Source: Moringa oleifera
Taxonomy: Eukaryota > Streptophyta > Magnoliopsida > Brassicales > Moringaceae
Reading direction: 5' to 3'
Length of the DNA stretch: 64,000 nucleotides
NCBI GenBank assembly: GCA_021397835.1
Contig: JAJFZO010000799.1
Coordinates: 2,604,001-2,668,000, forward strand
The notes under the pieces are model-generated. The model was not told where the DNA came from. It did no database searches and was given only the letters and a program-made list of their open reading frames with translations. The first letter of the stretch is position 1, and each line of letters begins with the position of its first letter. The position numbers were made by a program, and so were the translations under genes. Positions 35,969 to 49,134 of this stretch are shown in pieces.

Positions 35969-36047
35969 GGGTATCCGCTGAGGCTTCTTATCAGGTCACC
36001 CGTCCCAGAGTACCACCGGTCATTACTTTCAAGAATTCTGTAGATGG
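35969..36047 (-). repeat. 5S-rRNA-like segment (possible Cassandra TRIM remnant)
   Basis: On the minus strand this reads CATC..AGAATTC, then GGTGGTACTCTGGGACGGG followed by TGACCT, and ends near GCGGATACCC. That order resembles the 3' half of plant 5S rRNA, which has CATCAGAACTC, GTAGTACTAGGATGGGTGAC and a pairing CCC end, including the internal control-region C box. It lacks the 5' half and has indels, so it is not a working 5S gene. Cassandra TRIM elements carry 5S-derived LTR sequence and are the likeliest source. Chance similarity is possible. Confidence 0.42.
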
Positions 36048-37690
36048 GTTTTTTCAATAGAAAATTTGTTTACTTAAGCTTTTAATAGGATTAATTATAA
36101 AAAATAACTTATATCTATAATTTATTTGTTTTTATTACTTTTCATCTTTTTCTAATCATATTGTTCTTAAATGAATAAGTGAAATATTTTAGTTAAGGAA
36201 GTCAGACATCTAAATGTTTTTTTTTTCTTGTCACTTCTGTGCTTTCTCTCTTTCATTTCTTTATGTATCATCTTAGTCGGTTTTTATTGATTTTTTAACT
36301 GTTCTTACAAATTGATTGTCAAAAAGCATCTAAAAGGTAATGTAACTATTAGAAATCAATCGGGATAAGTTTTTAAGTGCAGAAGTGGACCTTATATGCC
36401 AAGTGTCACTTACATATTCATGAGATCACTTACATATGCATGCATGCCTCTCTTTCTTCTCCACTAATGTCGCGGACAAGTTTTCAATGCATGAAAGATG
36501 GCCCAATACAGCTTTGTATAATGTCTATTATTAAAGACAAGATCTACTAGCAACTCACACTTCATAAACTCTTAATTCTTAAAATTGTTAATATAAAAGC
36601 TTATAGTAATATATTAAAAAAATTAAAAAATTATTTTTAATTTATTTTCCTTGTAAAATCATTCTCCCAATATGCTTCCTTTATTCTCATTTCACTCCTA
36701 ATTATTTTGTGGCCCTCCATGTAAGACGCATAAAATTAACATCCTAACTTATAATTAGAAGAGTCATCATCGATCTAATAACACTAGTTGAATTTTAATG
36801 CTTGGTTAATTAGGATTAATAAACTAAAAGAATTCCAACAACAATGCAATTGAATGGAACAGGAGCAACTTAGGTACCTTATTCTCCAAGCATCAATAAT
36901 TTCCCAAATTAAAGCTATGCCACAATCTTCTTCCATTCAAAGGTGTCCTTTCGGCCACATTAACCGAAAGGTTCATGTTTATTGGTCTTTAATTTCATAC
37001 CCAAATTCCCTATTCTTTCTTTTTAACATATTTTTAGCACAAACAGACATCATAGGCAGGCCAATTAATCAATGTTTTATGATAATATTATAGGATTAAT
37101 ACAACAAAAGTAATTACCCGTATATTTGTCTTTTTGCTTTGTTCCATTAATCCCGTGAGAAAGAGAAATATCTTTTTATTTTGACATTTTGTTTAGGATG
37201 ATAAGCCCTTTAATTCTCTTAACTTTTTTTTTCCCTTTTTGGTCTTAAAGCAATCACAAGCTCACAGTAAAAGTTCAGTCTTTTACTGTAATTTAGGAGA
37301 CACTTTGATGAGGCAATTAGGAGCTTAGAACATGAGTTTTTTTTTGCTTTTTGGTAAAGGAAAATAAAAATTAGGTAGCCCCCTTGATTTTGTGGAAAAG
37401 GAATCAATTTCTTCACCAACATATGGTCACATCACAAACCCTATTTTCTAAAAGAAAATACAGAATGATTGACCATCATCCCTCCAAGATTACATCTTTA
37501 AGCAACCCATGAAAAAACAACTGATCCGTTCTAATGCAACAAGGCGGTCATGAAACACCCCTCAATGCCCAACGAGCTCATGCTACTTCCACGTAAATGA
37601 TTTTACAGCGACACGTGGAGAGATGTAGTCCGGCTTTCGTTCAGTTTCTTAGAGAGATAGGAAACTTTTACAGGGGAAGAGAAAAAAAAA
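36048..37690. other. Intergenic region upstream of RABA6
   Basis: This is AT-rich, with no gene that I can support. Short open frames here lack family features. The proximal end leads into a purine-rich GA tract at about 37,680-37,710, common in plant promoters and leaders. Confidence 0.5.
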
Positions 37691-37805
37691 GAAACAGAGA
37701 GAGAGAGCTAGAAAACTGAAACGGGCTTAGGTCTGGTTATGGCACCAGCAGGGCTTGGACAACATGAAAGCAGCTGCCATGATGTCTTTATCCATGTTTT
37801 CACAT

Positions 37806-38006
37806 GTAAGTACTCGATACCCTCCAAAAACAACACCAAATAAAATAACTTAAAAGAGTTTGATTTGGATTGCTGTATGAGAAGGGGACTGATACCAGCT
37901 TCTGTTTGCCTTTTATCCTCCTATGGGCTCTTTCTTGAATTGTTCAACTTCTTCATGAGGCCAACCTATTCCTCTCCAGTAAGTTGTTTCTTGTTCTTGT
38001 TGTCAG
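37806..38006 (+). other. Probable 5' UTR intron of RABA6
   Basis: CACAT followed by GTAAGT at 37,806 is a strong donor. TTGTTCTTGTTGTCAG ending at 38,006 is a strong acceptor just 12 bases before the start codon. Both signals sit between the purine-rich leader and the ATG, suggesting a spliced leader. Transcript data would be decisive. Confidence 0.5.
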
Positions 38007-38018
38007 AGAGGAGTTGAT

Positions 38019-39352
38019 ATGGCTGATTCGTACGATGAAGAGTGTGATTATCTCTTCAAGGCTGTGCTGATTGGCGACTCTGCCGTCGGAAAATCAAATC
38101 TCCTGTCGAGGTTCTCGCGCGATGAGTTCCGATTAGATTCGAAGCCGACAATAGGCGTTGAATTCGCTTACAGGAACGTGAAGGTTGGAGATAAGATCAT
38201 CAAGGCTCAAATATGGGACACCGCCGGCCAAGAAAGGTAACCATGAATCCTCCTCCTTCTCTCTCTTTTTCTTCAGAACTTGAGCCACGGATTGCAGAAC
38301 AGAGCAAAGTGAACGAACTACACTGATAGATATACAAACTAAACCGTAGTTTCTGAGTTCTTATCCAGAATTCAAAGAAAACGATTGAGAAATATAGCCA
38401 TATTAGTAGTTGATGATGATAGATGATGAATGATCGATCTCGCCGAAACAGTATCTCAGGGGTATCTTCTGTTTCTTGTTTATTGACCATAATCTTTGGA
38501 GAAGAAAAGTTAAAGAAGAAAGATGAGCAAAACAAAAGAAAGCTAAATCCATCCAAGGAACTAGCATAAAAGCTGAGTTGTTATCAATAATTCAACAAGC
38601 TTAATGTTGAATCCACTGGATCAGGGGATTGTATCATGATGATGGGAGAATGAACTCTTGTTCCATATCTGTGTTTGGTTTCCTGTGATAATGACAATTT
38701 AGATCAAATGGCATTAAAATACTTAATATTCCAATTATAGTTGACTATTATCATAGCCATGAAACCATGGCTACCCGTAGTGGAATAAACAAATTCAAGT
38801 CTGATGTTGTTGAGCATAATTGCTTTGTCATGGATAGAACACGATGCCTTTTCAATTAACTCTTGATCTTATGTCTTAAGCATGGTCTTGATAGTTTCTT
38901 GATGGTGCAGGTTCAGGGCCATTACGAGTTCATACTACCGTGGAGCATTGGGGGCATTGCTAGTTTACGACATTACCAGGCGGCCAACATTTGATAACAT
39001 AAAGAAATGGCTGCGAGAGCTGCGAGAGTTTGTCAATACAGACATGATAGTTGTTCTTGTGGGCAACAAATCTGATTTGGGTCACAGCAGAGAAGTCGGT
39101 GAAGAAGAAGGGAAAGGTCTAGCAGAGGAAGAAGGCCTGTGTTTCATGGAAACATCTGCCCTTGAAAACTTGAACGTTGAAGAAGCGTTTCTGCAAATGA
39201 TCACCAGAATCTTTGCCATTATGAGCCAGAGAAATTTAGAGGCTAAAGCTGTTAACGAAACAAAAACAGTTCTTCAGGGTGGAAAAGAAACCATCGCCAT
39301 TGATGAAGTCACTGCCACAAAACAACACTCGCCTACTTGTTGTTATACATAA
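38019..39352 (+). CDS. RABA6: Ras-related small GTPase, RABA6-type (Rab11 class)
   Basis: This is a Rab GTPase of the RABA (Rab11-like) class, which directs post-Golgi/trans-Golgi vesicle traffic at membranes. There are two exons, 38,019-38,236 and 38,911-39,352. The donor is AAAG/GTAACC, the acceptor TGCAG/G, and the joined product is 219 residues. Visible motifs are P-loop G-D-S-A-V-G-K-S (19-26), switch I T-I-G-V-E-F (44-49), W-D-T-A-G-Q-E (66-72), G-N-K-S-D-L (124-129), E-T-S-A-L (153-157) and a C-terminal C-C-Y-T for double geranylgeranylation. The single intron splits the R codon right after W-D-T-A-G-Q-E, the usual position in this class. The N-terminus [13 protein letters not shown] and D-S-K-P before T-I-G-V-E-F suggest the A6 subgroup. 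The letter of the paralogue (a or b) cannot be decided. No lesion is seen. Confidence 0.93.
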
Positions 39353-40123
39353 AATGAAAATTCTTGACGTTGTATCTCTGTATTAAATAGCATCATTTTT
39401 CTTCACTGATGTATCCTTAGCTTTCTTCATTTTCTTAGCTGCTTCTTTTTCTGTTTGCTTCCCAGGATTCCACCCATGATTCTTCCTCCAAAGTTTTCTC
39501 AAGAAAATGAAAGATGCTAAATCCGGGTATTTGACCTAAAAGATTAATTTAGTGAGGGGAATTTTTTTTTTTTGACAAAGTCTACATTTTTTTAAATATA
39601 TATTCAATGTTAAATTCTTAAAACATTAATTCATGAAAATTCTCGTTAAGAGAATTTTTGATCAATAAAACATCATATAAAAAAATATCATTTATCATGG
39701 AAAATACCATATAAGTTATCATATTTACATTATACTTTGAACAATTATTTTTTATTTTATTTATTTAATTTTTGACAGAAATAAAACCTAACCAAACAAT
39801 CCCTCATGTCGGAGGCCGTTGGTCCGTCATGGTCGCGCACGTGTAGAGTCTCAGACCCTGTGTCCACGGCTGACCTTTATGTCTTACTTGTCTGTGACAC
39901 CGTGATCCTCACAGCCATAACCTCAACCAGTGTGCTTTTCCAGTTGAAAACCGCGGCCATTAAAAAGGGCCTGTCTCCCCATAAACCTGTCACTGTAGCT
40001 TTCACTCTCTACCTTCCTCTCTCTGCTTCTCTGCAACTCAAGAAACATGCGCATCCATCTTGCAAACAGCGCTCCATACATTACGCATTAACGCTTATTC
40101 GAGTGAAACGAAGGAGAAAACAA
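39353..40123. other. Intergenic region between RABA6 and golgin gene
   Basis: This holds the RABA6 3' UTR, an AT-rich stretch (39,580-39,770), and the golgin promoter and leader. The 173-codon plus-strand open frame 39,806-40,327 overlaps the golgin first exon in another frame and extends into its first intron. It has no family features. Confidence 0.5.
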
Positions 40124-43100
40124 ATGGCTAATTGGATCTCGTCCAAACTCAAAGTCGCTGAGACCCTCCTCCAACAGGTTTATTCTTCCTTTTCTTTTCT
40201 ACTCGTGCACGCACACATATGCATACACATAAATACAGATATGTTGTCTGATATTTCTTTGCCTTTCTGTGTTTGGTTCCTGCGAAGCAAGGGTAAGTTA
40301 ATTTGTAACTTTTGCAATTTTTCTTGAATTGTTGGGGAGTTCAATTGCCGTCCACCAGAGGCAGAGGCTTAGGATTAACCTGTGCCACTTCCCTTCTCCC
40401 CACCCTCTTCCTCTTTTTGTCATTTTGTTTTCTCATTTCTTTTTCGCTGCGGCCAGATGGTGCATTTTAGATTTAATTGTTTAGTTTAATTTGAAACATT
40501 ATGATTTGTTTCTGATAATTGGGTTGAATTATTTGATGGAGGGTTCAGATCGATCAGCAAGCAGCAGAGTCGCTTGGGAAGAACGAAAAGCCTCGATCTG
40601 ATGACCAAATATTCGACGCTCCTGCTAAAACTGGAGGTGTGGTTCCTCTGAAAGATCAGCTTAAGAAGAAAACACGCGACAACAATGATTATCATGGTAA
40701 ACTGCAAAGTGGTCCCAGTGTTAAGACTTTTAACAATAGCAATAGTAATACTGTGGTATTCAGTAATCGGTATCAACCCAAAGAGACTACAAATTCATCA
40801 AAGGCTTTGCCAAAACCGATGTCTACCCTTACTGATAGTGACTGGACAGAACTCCTTAGCCCGCCTAATCAGGCAACTAGCTCTTTGGGGAGTCGTAGAA
40901 GTAATGGGGGGTCTACAATCCGTCCACTGAAGAAAGATGGGAGGAGACAGGGCAGTGCAGGATCCAATCTGTCATTGGATGGCAGCAAGAGGAATCAAAA
41001 GACTAGAAGTAATGTGGCTAAGTCTACATGGAGGTCAGATGTTCTACTAGGAAATAAGTTCAATGGGAAGCCCAGTGATGGGGAAGAGTCTAGCTCCTCG
41101 GGAAGATGTTCTAGTGTTGAAATGCAGACTGATGGTAATAACTTGGATGGGCAAGAACTAAAACATCAGGATACAAGTAAGTATTCTTTGGTAAAGCCAA
41201 AATGTAAGGGTAATGAGGAAGGTGGTAAGAATTTTCACTTCAAGGTCAATTCTATGGAGGACTTTACACAGTCAGTAAATATGAGTCTCCCATTACAAAA
41301 GGTGTCGGGATTGGGGAAACAAGAGGGGCAATCTGCTGTGAAGATTGGAGAGGTTAGTGCACATGATCTGTTGAGGAGTGTAAGGGGGAAACAGGAATCC
41401 GAGGCAGCCTCTCAGACTTCTATTTCTGACAATCTGAAGAAGGGTTCTCCTTCAACGAGTGATGAGGGCTCTGATACAGATTCAGATTCTGGTTCATCTT
41501 CTCACTCTGAAAGTGAACATGAAAGGGAGGAAAGAAGGCGGAGGAGGGAGAAGATTTTGGCTGAGAAAATGGCAGCTAAAGCTGTGGATGCCATCAAAGA
41601 CCGAGAAAATATGGTTGCCAGATTGGAGGGAGAAAAACAGAGTTTAGAGAAGATACTTGAAGAACGAGCTAAACAACAAGCACAAGAGGTGATATAGTTG
41701 TCTTAAAGTTTTTTGTTGTTATTAACAAACTTCTCTGTTTTTGATTCTTTCTTTCGTTCTTTTTTGGTGTTTGTATGCATGCATAAGTGGTTAGCTTCAT
41801 CTTTATCATTTTGTGTTCTGATCATGAAGACAGAAGAATTTAATAAATTTCATGTAAAAGTACTACGTGATTATGAACTCATATTCACTTTATCCACTAG
41901 TTTGCTTGCCCTTGGTAAAGAAGAATACTTTTTAGGTGTATTCTCCTTCAAGGTATTATTTGTTATTGAGCTGCTGACCATGTTAAAATCTAGGGCTTAG
42001 GATTTTTCCCACATCTTTGAAAATTGGACACCAAGATGCTGCACCATCAGTGCTCTGACTACTAGTGCTTAGAATCCAAGAAATCATTGGTATGTTGTCA
42101 GACTGAGTCCTTTGTATCGACTACTCCTTTTAGTTCATAACATGAAAAGAACAAAAAAAAAAAGAAAAGAAGAAGAAGCCAATTAATTATCTTAATAAAG
42201 AACAAGAGCTTTCTTCTTTCTGTTCCCTATTTTTTTGCTTGCAAAAACTTTCAAGTTTCTGGTTTATTAAGTCAAATATTGGAGAAGTGAGGTTTTATTT
42301 TAAAATTGGATTCTGCTTAAGTTTTCAAATTTTGAGAATCTTACGATTGCTTGATTTATCAATTAGGATGTGATTCTTGATCTCTGTCTTAACGGTCAAT
42401 TTATCTTTCAACATGCTTACTAGCTTAAACTTTCTTTCCTGCATCATTGTTTGCAGTGTTGGAAAAAGAATGAAAGAGAAAACTGATGAAATTTGGGGCT
42501 TAATTCATGCATCATCATTGCCATCATCATTGCTATAAAAACAAATTCAATCCAAACTTACATAGAACTATTATAAGCACCATTTAACTGTGGGAGACTT
42601 CACCAGAAGGCTTTCTGAAAGTCAGGGAGTATTTTCTTACGGTTTTTACAAAAAATGCTAGCTACAACTGTGCTTGGGAATATGATGAATATTTGAGTCA
42701 TAAATTTAAAATACTCATTGCACCATTTGGCTTATTCAGCATTCATTATGCATGTTGTCAAGAGGTCCATAAATCAAACAAATAAAAGAGGAAAACTCCT
42801 AAAATAAGGTCATATATATTTCCACCTGACCTTTATGTCAGGTGGTAAAACAATGGTGAATGTTTGTGCCGTCTTGATCGCGATATTGATCTTCATGTAA
42901 AAGGTAGTGTAAATTTGTAGAGCTTTAACCTGAGCATTAACATAACTTAGTTGATATTCCTTCTCTAAGTTGACTCTATATAGGCATACACATGCATTTG
43001 TCTTTACCTCATTGGTTCAAGTACACAAAATTGCTTCTAGCATAATTCATGAAGATGAAGCCCTACATAAAGATGTAGAGGATATTGAGCTCATTTATTT

Positions 43101-43916
43101 TTCGTTTGCTTTAAATAGGAAGACATTGTAGATGTTGATATAATCCCCTTTATCTTCATCATACTAGCAACAAATCTAATTTTGAAATTCCATGAAAAAG
43201 TTGGACACTCTTTGCAATTTTTGGAGCTCTATTATGTGTAAGGATCTTTAAACATGAATGCCAATGGAACCCCTCGTGCCAAGGGTGAGATAGTTATTTT
43301 ACAAAATAACTTTAATTGAAGGGTGTAAACTTCTTTAATTTTCTTTTGATATATCTTTTGGGGCGAGAGAAAAACAAAGCAAGTTTTGCTGCTCAGAATT
43401 AACTTGATAGCAGCATTATGCTTGTATCCATTTATTCTCCAATAATACATCTTATTTCACCATACTTGAACTTAGCTAAAAAGTTTGATCTGTTTGAGCT
43501 AGGTTGGGTGGGTGGCTTAGAGGTCTAGTTGGGCTTGGTTTTGGCATATTAGTGGGTTGTTGTTTGAGCTCATTTGATATGTCTGAGAGGTACAAAAATG
43601 AAACACTGATAATCACAACTTTGATGACACATGATAAAAATGAGCATATGCTTGTGATACTGGCTGTTGGCACTGAAGAAACTTCTTCATGGTGCTTGTT
43701 TCTCTAAAAGTATTTACATATTAATTTTTCTTTGTGTGCATTAGGCTTCAGAGCTTCAGACAACTATGATGGAAACATTGGAAGCTGTTGAGGTAGAAAA
43801 ACAGAAACATAATAATACTAGAATGGAGGTTCTTGCACGATTAGCCAAACTGGAGGTACCTGTTTCAGACTCTTGCCTCATGTTTTATTTGGCGAAAGCC
43901 ATTTCTTGTTTATTCT

Positions 43917-43958
<42 letters not shown>

Positions 43959-46900
43959 CTAGTATTTGTGGAAGTTTAGCAACACATATTGAGATTTGAT
44001 TTTGATGTTTCTAAAGATCAACACTGGTTGCAGACTGCAAATGCTGATCTTGCAAGATCCCTTGCTGCCACACAGAAGAAACTTGAAGTAGAGGTATGAA
44101 GAAAATCTGATTCATATTGCTGAGCTCCATATCCAAACGTACTTATTTATTGTTCTTTCTATAGATGAATCTAGTTAGTTTAGTTTTGATTTATGGAATA
44201 ATGATAAATGAAGCTGAATGGAGCAAATGTCATCATATGAAAATCCTTGTGTGCTGTCATTTATCTTATATTTCTCTCTTTAGATTGTTGATCAAGTTTT
44301 TGTAGGTTATTTCTCAAAATCAAACAATATTCCTCAAATTGTTGAAAAAAGAATTATAAAAAAAAGAAAAGAAAAGGGGATGGAAACAACCAATGGGATT
44401 ACTTGGAGTGCTTTATTATGTTCTCTCATGCATGATTTATAGCAAAAACTTGAATTTTAGTTCAAGCTCCAGGTATCCTAAGATATCAGGTTTCTTTTAA
44501 TGGTACAGATACATAATGTCATCCTGAACATACTTATGTGTTATTTTATATAGCAGAATACATACAGTTCCAGTTTCTTGCTGATAAAACCAGCTAATAT
44601 TGGTGTATAATGTTACTTCTCTTTCTTATTGTTGATCTGGACCAGATTAATCAGGTAGCTGAGCTCAAAGAGCAAATGGAGTTGAAAGAAGTGGCCCATG
44701 GAGGTATATGCTATTTCTATTTCAATGTGATTGTTAGAATGAGTGTTGGTAAGAACTTTCCCTTCTACCAACAAACTGGCAAACCTTTCTTTCCTCCCTC
44801 CCTCCCCAGAGAGCGGAAAGAAAAAGAGATAGAGAAAGGAAAAAACAAAGAAAAATAGAAGTTTTCCATAGGAATTCTATACGGTATTATTATCTAACTA
44901 GGAGCTAACGAGATCATAGTTTGTGATTTTTTTTACATGAGACAAAGTTTATCCTCACTTATTAATACTTGGTGTAGCATTCAAGTGCTTCAAACTGTTT
45001 TCCTTCTTGTAGAACTCCAGAGGAAAATCTCGAAAATCTCTGAGACTCACCAGACTGGAACATACATAACCCAAGTGAGTTATGTTCTTCCTTCGATCTT
45101 TGGGTGCTTGCCAATTTGTGATAATCTTTTCATTTTAAGATGGAAACAATGCAGTTAGCAGCTTCAAAAGGAGTTGGATTTGAATGTGAGATACTAGAGG
45201 CAGAATATTCTTTCATTACTGATAAAATTGGACGATTGCAAGACAAGGTTAGCTTTCATGTTTTGACTGAGTAATTCTTTATAGATGTTCTATAAGTTGC
45301 TGACTTGCTTTACAGTATCTTGAGATGCGTCTGCAAATGTTTGACTAGTGCATATGGATTTCAAAGCACAGTAGTTGCATTTAGTTTGAGGATACATGTT
45401 TGTGTGTGGGCGAGAAACACGTATTCAACCCACAGAACATGTCTTTGCATGTACATGTCTTATATATATATATATATATATATATTTCTTTTTGTTCAGT
45501 TGCTTATCCGATGTTACGGTCTAGTTCTTTGTTGAAGCATCCCTGCAATGAATGAGTGAGATAGGGTACTGAGGGAGAGATTGATTTTGTTAAGTTTGAG
45601 GATGCATTGATGCACCCACTGAATTTTTGTGGAAGCATCTCCTAGAGGAAGGACAGGAAACAAACCAGGATTGATGTTCTTAAGCTAGAGGATGCATTTG
45701 TGCACCCACTTAAGTTTCTTATTTCTTCAAGAGGACCCAATTCAGTTCTTTATATTGATTCATATTAGGCAGCTTGAGAGAGCAGCAACTAACATATATT
45801 TATGTGACACGTCTGATGTTACTGCGATTCAGAGCCAATGTGCATTTATGAGGTTAATTTTGCAACCTTTCACCTGTTGACCATTGAATATTATGCTCTA
45901 GCTTGTAATAGATAAACTTACCTGCAAACATTTCGTAAAACGTTATTTTATTTTGAAAGCCATTGCACTTTTAAGCTAAATTTGGAGGTTCCAGTTGTAA
46001 GGAGAAAATAATTGAAGATCCACTTGCAGATTTAGTTTAGTGCTGAGACATGAAGATATTATTCTTTTAAGGTTGTTGTTCTAATCAGACTTCTCTTGTT
46101 AGTCCACAAAATAGGTGCTTGACACTGACATGGAACAATCCAGATTACTCATGTTGACATGATATGTCATGACCGTAGGAGCTACTTGTCTTTCTATGAG
46201 TAATGTTGTCATAAGTCAGATCATGTTTGCAGGGAAAACAAGGAAGAGTCAGGTGGGCTTGATGTTGGAAAGTTTGCTTTGCATTAATAGATTGGTTGAT
46301 CTAGGTGATACTGCTATTCAATTGATAGACATGTGGTATGTGCATGCAATTCCTTGCCTGTGAATACCCCAAAGTTTTATTGGACCTTGTGTTAAATGTG
46401 AAAATTTGGTGATCTGTGACTTGGATCTGTAGTAATTCTGGAGCTAATCAATGCAATTAATGCAATGAACCTAAGCCTCCCATAACAGTTTCGTTACTGG
46501 ATAAAATGTGACATTGTCTTCACCTCTTTGTTCATGGTAACTGAGAAGATAGCCCTCTTCAAAATTTCTGTCTTATCAACTTTTGATGTAATTTACATAA
46601 ATATCTGTGTTATTTCAATTAGAAGTGTCTGATTGCTGTATCTATGCATGAAGCATTCTCCTTCTGTCATCCTAGTAATTATTTGTTGGTTTTTGTAGTG
46701 TCAATTTGTTGTCTCAATAAGTGTAACAATTAGTCATCAGTTAAAACTGATGTCCATATATTTACTTGTCATGTTGAGCCATATTCAGTTAATAATATTA
46801 TGTTTTTGATACTTTTTATGCTGATCTGATTCACTTTTTACATTTCAGGCGAAGAAGCTAGAAGGAAGTATTGAAATGGTGAGGAAAGAAATGGAAGACC

Positions 46901-47856
46901 CGACAGAAGTAGAAGTTGAGCTGAATCGAAGGCTTGATCAGCTGACTGACCATTTAATTCAGAAACAAGCCCAGGTTTGCCTCTATTTAGCTACAATCTC
47001 ATAAAATCTTGAAACATAAAGCTTTAGCCAGATAGATAATTACTAAAGTAGCTGTACTCATGAAAATTACCTTCAAGATATCTAGCACTTTGTATCTGTT
47101 CTTCATATGTCTCTAATGATCTGGTACTGAAAATGATTTCTTGGCCATAATAAATTTACATATCTTGTGAAAGAGTTGTTGTTGCTGTTTTTTTTTTTCC
47201 TTTCTATCTTTTTTTTTCCCCATTTCTCTTGTTAATTTTTTTGTCGGTAAATTTGACCATTTAGATAGAAACACACATGAGTTTCAATTAGTTGAGGATT
47301 CAATGGTAGGGCTTAATTCAAAGTACCATCTGTTTTTATTTGCTGTTTCAACTAGGTTGAGGCTCTTTCTGCAGAGAAGGCAACTTTACTATTCAGAATT
47401 GAGGTAAAATGTACCCAAGCATCATTTGAATATTACTTTTCATTTTTGTTTATCAAGAGACATAGTAATCTTGTTATATGACTTGTACCTTGATGTATTG
47501 TCCAGACGGTGTCAAGGTTTCTAGATGAGAATCAGTTGACTGATTCATTATCAAGGGATTTGGAATCAGGGGAATGGGAGCTCTCAAAGTCAAAGTTGAG
47601 GCCTATGTTTGAAGACAAAATTCGATCTGGTAGAAAGCACTTGGGGTCGTTGGTTCAGCAGTTGGATGCTATTTTCTTGTCTGGAGCTGTGTTTCTACGG
47701 AGAAATCCAACAGCTAAACTCTGGTCTCTGGTCTACATTGTGTGCCTTCACTTTTGGGTCTTATATATCCTATTTTCACATTCACCAACATCAAATGAGG
47801 CCAAATCTGGTGCTGTTATTTCCTTGCAGAACATAAATAACAGTTCTGGTGTATAA
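40124..47856 (+). CDS. GC2: Golgin candidate 2 (Golgi coiled-coil tether)
   Basis: This is a long coiled-coil protein anchored in Golgi membrane by a C-terminal segment, and likely a vesicle tether or Golgi-structure protein. Ten exons join in frame to about 700 residues: 40124-40177, 40549-41688, 43745-43855, 44034-44093, 44646-44703, 45013-45074, 45155-45247, 46849-46974, 47356-47403, 47506-47856. The N-terminus is M-A-N-W-I-S-S-K-L-K-V-A-E-T. Exon 2 codes a long Ser/Lys-rich, low-complexity region and an acidic D-S-D-S-G-S-S patch, then R-R-R-R-E-K begins the heptad-rich coiled coil (about 330-600). Near the end are F-L-R-R-N-P-T-A-K and a hydrophobic span (about 656-674). This layout matches Arabidopsis golgin candidate 2 (about 668 residues). 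The start was chosen because it gives the conserved amphipathic N-terminus in frame. Introns 2 and 7 exceed 1.5 kb and are AT-rich, and intron 3 has a TC run. All frames are intact. Confidence 0.9.
43915..43955. repeat. (TC)n microsatellite in golgin intron
   Basis: This is a pure CT/TC run of about 17 repeats just inside the third golgin intron. It does not touch an exon. Confidence 0.95.
45461..45485. repeat. (TA)n microsatellite in golgin intron
   Basis: A TA run of about 12 repeats lies inside the long intron between golgin exons 7 and 8. Confidence 0.95.
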
Positions 47857-49134
47857 TTTGTGTTACTGGTGGTGCCATTTTACTTTATATTTTTTCATTT
47901 CAGTTGCCTCAACTTTTAGGTCTCTCACCGGCCTGTAAGTTGTGCATTTCTCACACAAACAATGGATGGCACTTAAAATTTAGAAACTCTTTATACATAG
48001 TGATTGATATAAATACCAGCATGAGGCTGATAGTTATTCATTTGAAAATTATTCTGATAGTCATATATCAGATTTTGTGGATTGAGTTCAGACAATCTCT
48101 GAAATCGGTGCAATTCCTATAATTGATTATTCTTAAAACAATCCCATGATTGACAGATATTGGTTTGCATAACGGACATTACAGGTATTTCCACAAAAAA
48201 AAAAAGGGGCAAAAATGCCAAAATCAACTTGTGTACAGCCATTATGTTTTTATGGATCAAATAATGGACAATAAAACAGTCTGAAATATAAGAGCTCAAA
48301 AGCTCCAAATTCTTGTGGCTAGAGGATGGTAGCAGGGACCAAAAACAAACAACCAATGAGTCACATGAATGCGACCCTGACAACTTGAATCAAGTTATAA
48401 GCATAGCGACCAAAAGATAATCAAGTGCTAACCTATCTTCCATCCATCCAGGCTTGCTCCTGTGCTCGTTCTACACCTTGCACAAAAAGGTAAATGCCAT
48501 TAAGATCCTTTTAAATTAACAAAGTGGACATGAAAACCAAAACTAAACCTGTGACATGCTCATACAAGTTAACTCTTGGACAAAGGTACAGCCAGAACAA
48601 AAACAGAAATTATTTGCCAGCTCATTTTGTTCATAAGGTTCTGAAGGATACTGATCCCTAAATTCAGGAAAAGGGAGAAAACAAGTGAATTGCTGCATAT
48701 TTCATTAACCATAAAATTGTAATTAAGTTTGAAGGGAAATGCTATACCACATCCTTGGTTTTCATTATTTAAGTTTGGGTATTCCTTCCCAGACCTCATG
48801 CACAAAGCTTGGACTTGTAGCATAGGCGAAGAGCTGTTATTCCTCTCCTTTTGTTATGGTCACAATACTATCATTCTTCTGTTTCATGTTGTTTTCTGCT
48901 GAAGTTGGTATGAGGTGTTATTAGGCTGTATACTTTCTGACAGTAAATATATTAAGTTTACCACAAAGCTCTTTTTTCTGCCCCCATCCTCCACAACACT
49001 ACTTTCACATTACAATTCTCACGTGTTTTTTTCCCTCTTAGAACTCATACAAAGAGTATACATACTGATGAATGAACCAGAAAAAAGCTATATATCTAAA
49101 TGAGAGTATAATAAATGTACCACAAATTATAGAC
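47857..49134. other. Convergent 3' ends of the golgin and DUF1295 genes
   Basis: The golgin 3' UTR runs rightward and the DUF1295 3' UTR runs leftward here. From about 48,190 onward the sequence is also present downstream of the second DUF1295 copy (from about 58,750), so the duplicated unit includes this flank. A short minus-strand frame near 48,440-48,488 (F-V-Q-G-V-E-R-A-Q-E) has a diverged counterpart near 58,965-59,005. This may be a spliced UTR or an alternative last exon. Confidence 0.5.

Noticed and set aside
38200..38556. 118-codon minus-strand frame in the RABA6 intron
   Set aside because: It overlaps the end of exon 1 in antisense, has Phe/Ser-rich composition, and shows no motif.
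39806..40327. 173-codon plus-strand open frame
   Set aside because: It overlaps the golgin first exon in another frame and runs into the intron. There is no family resemblance, and the true exon at 40,124 uses a different frame.
43232..43707. Several short frames in the golgin intron
   Set aside because: They are intronic, unlinked to splice signals of the golgin, and have no family features.
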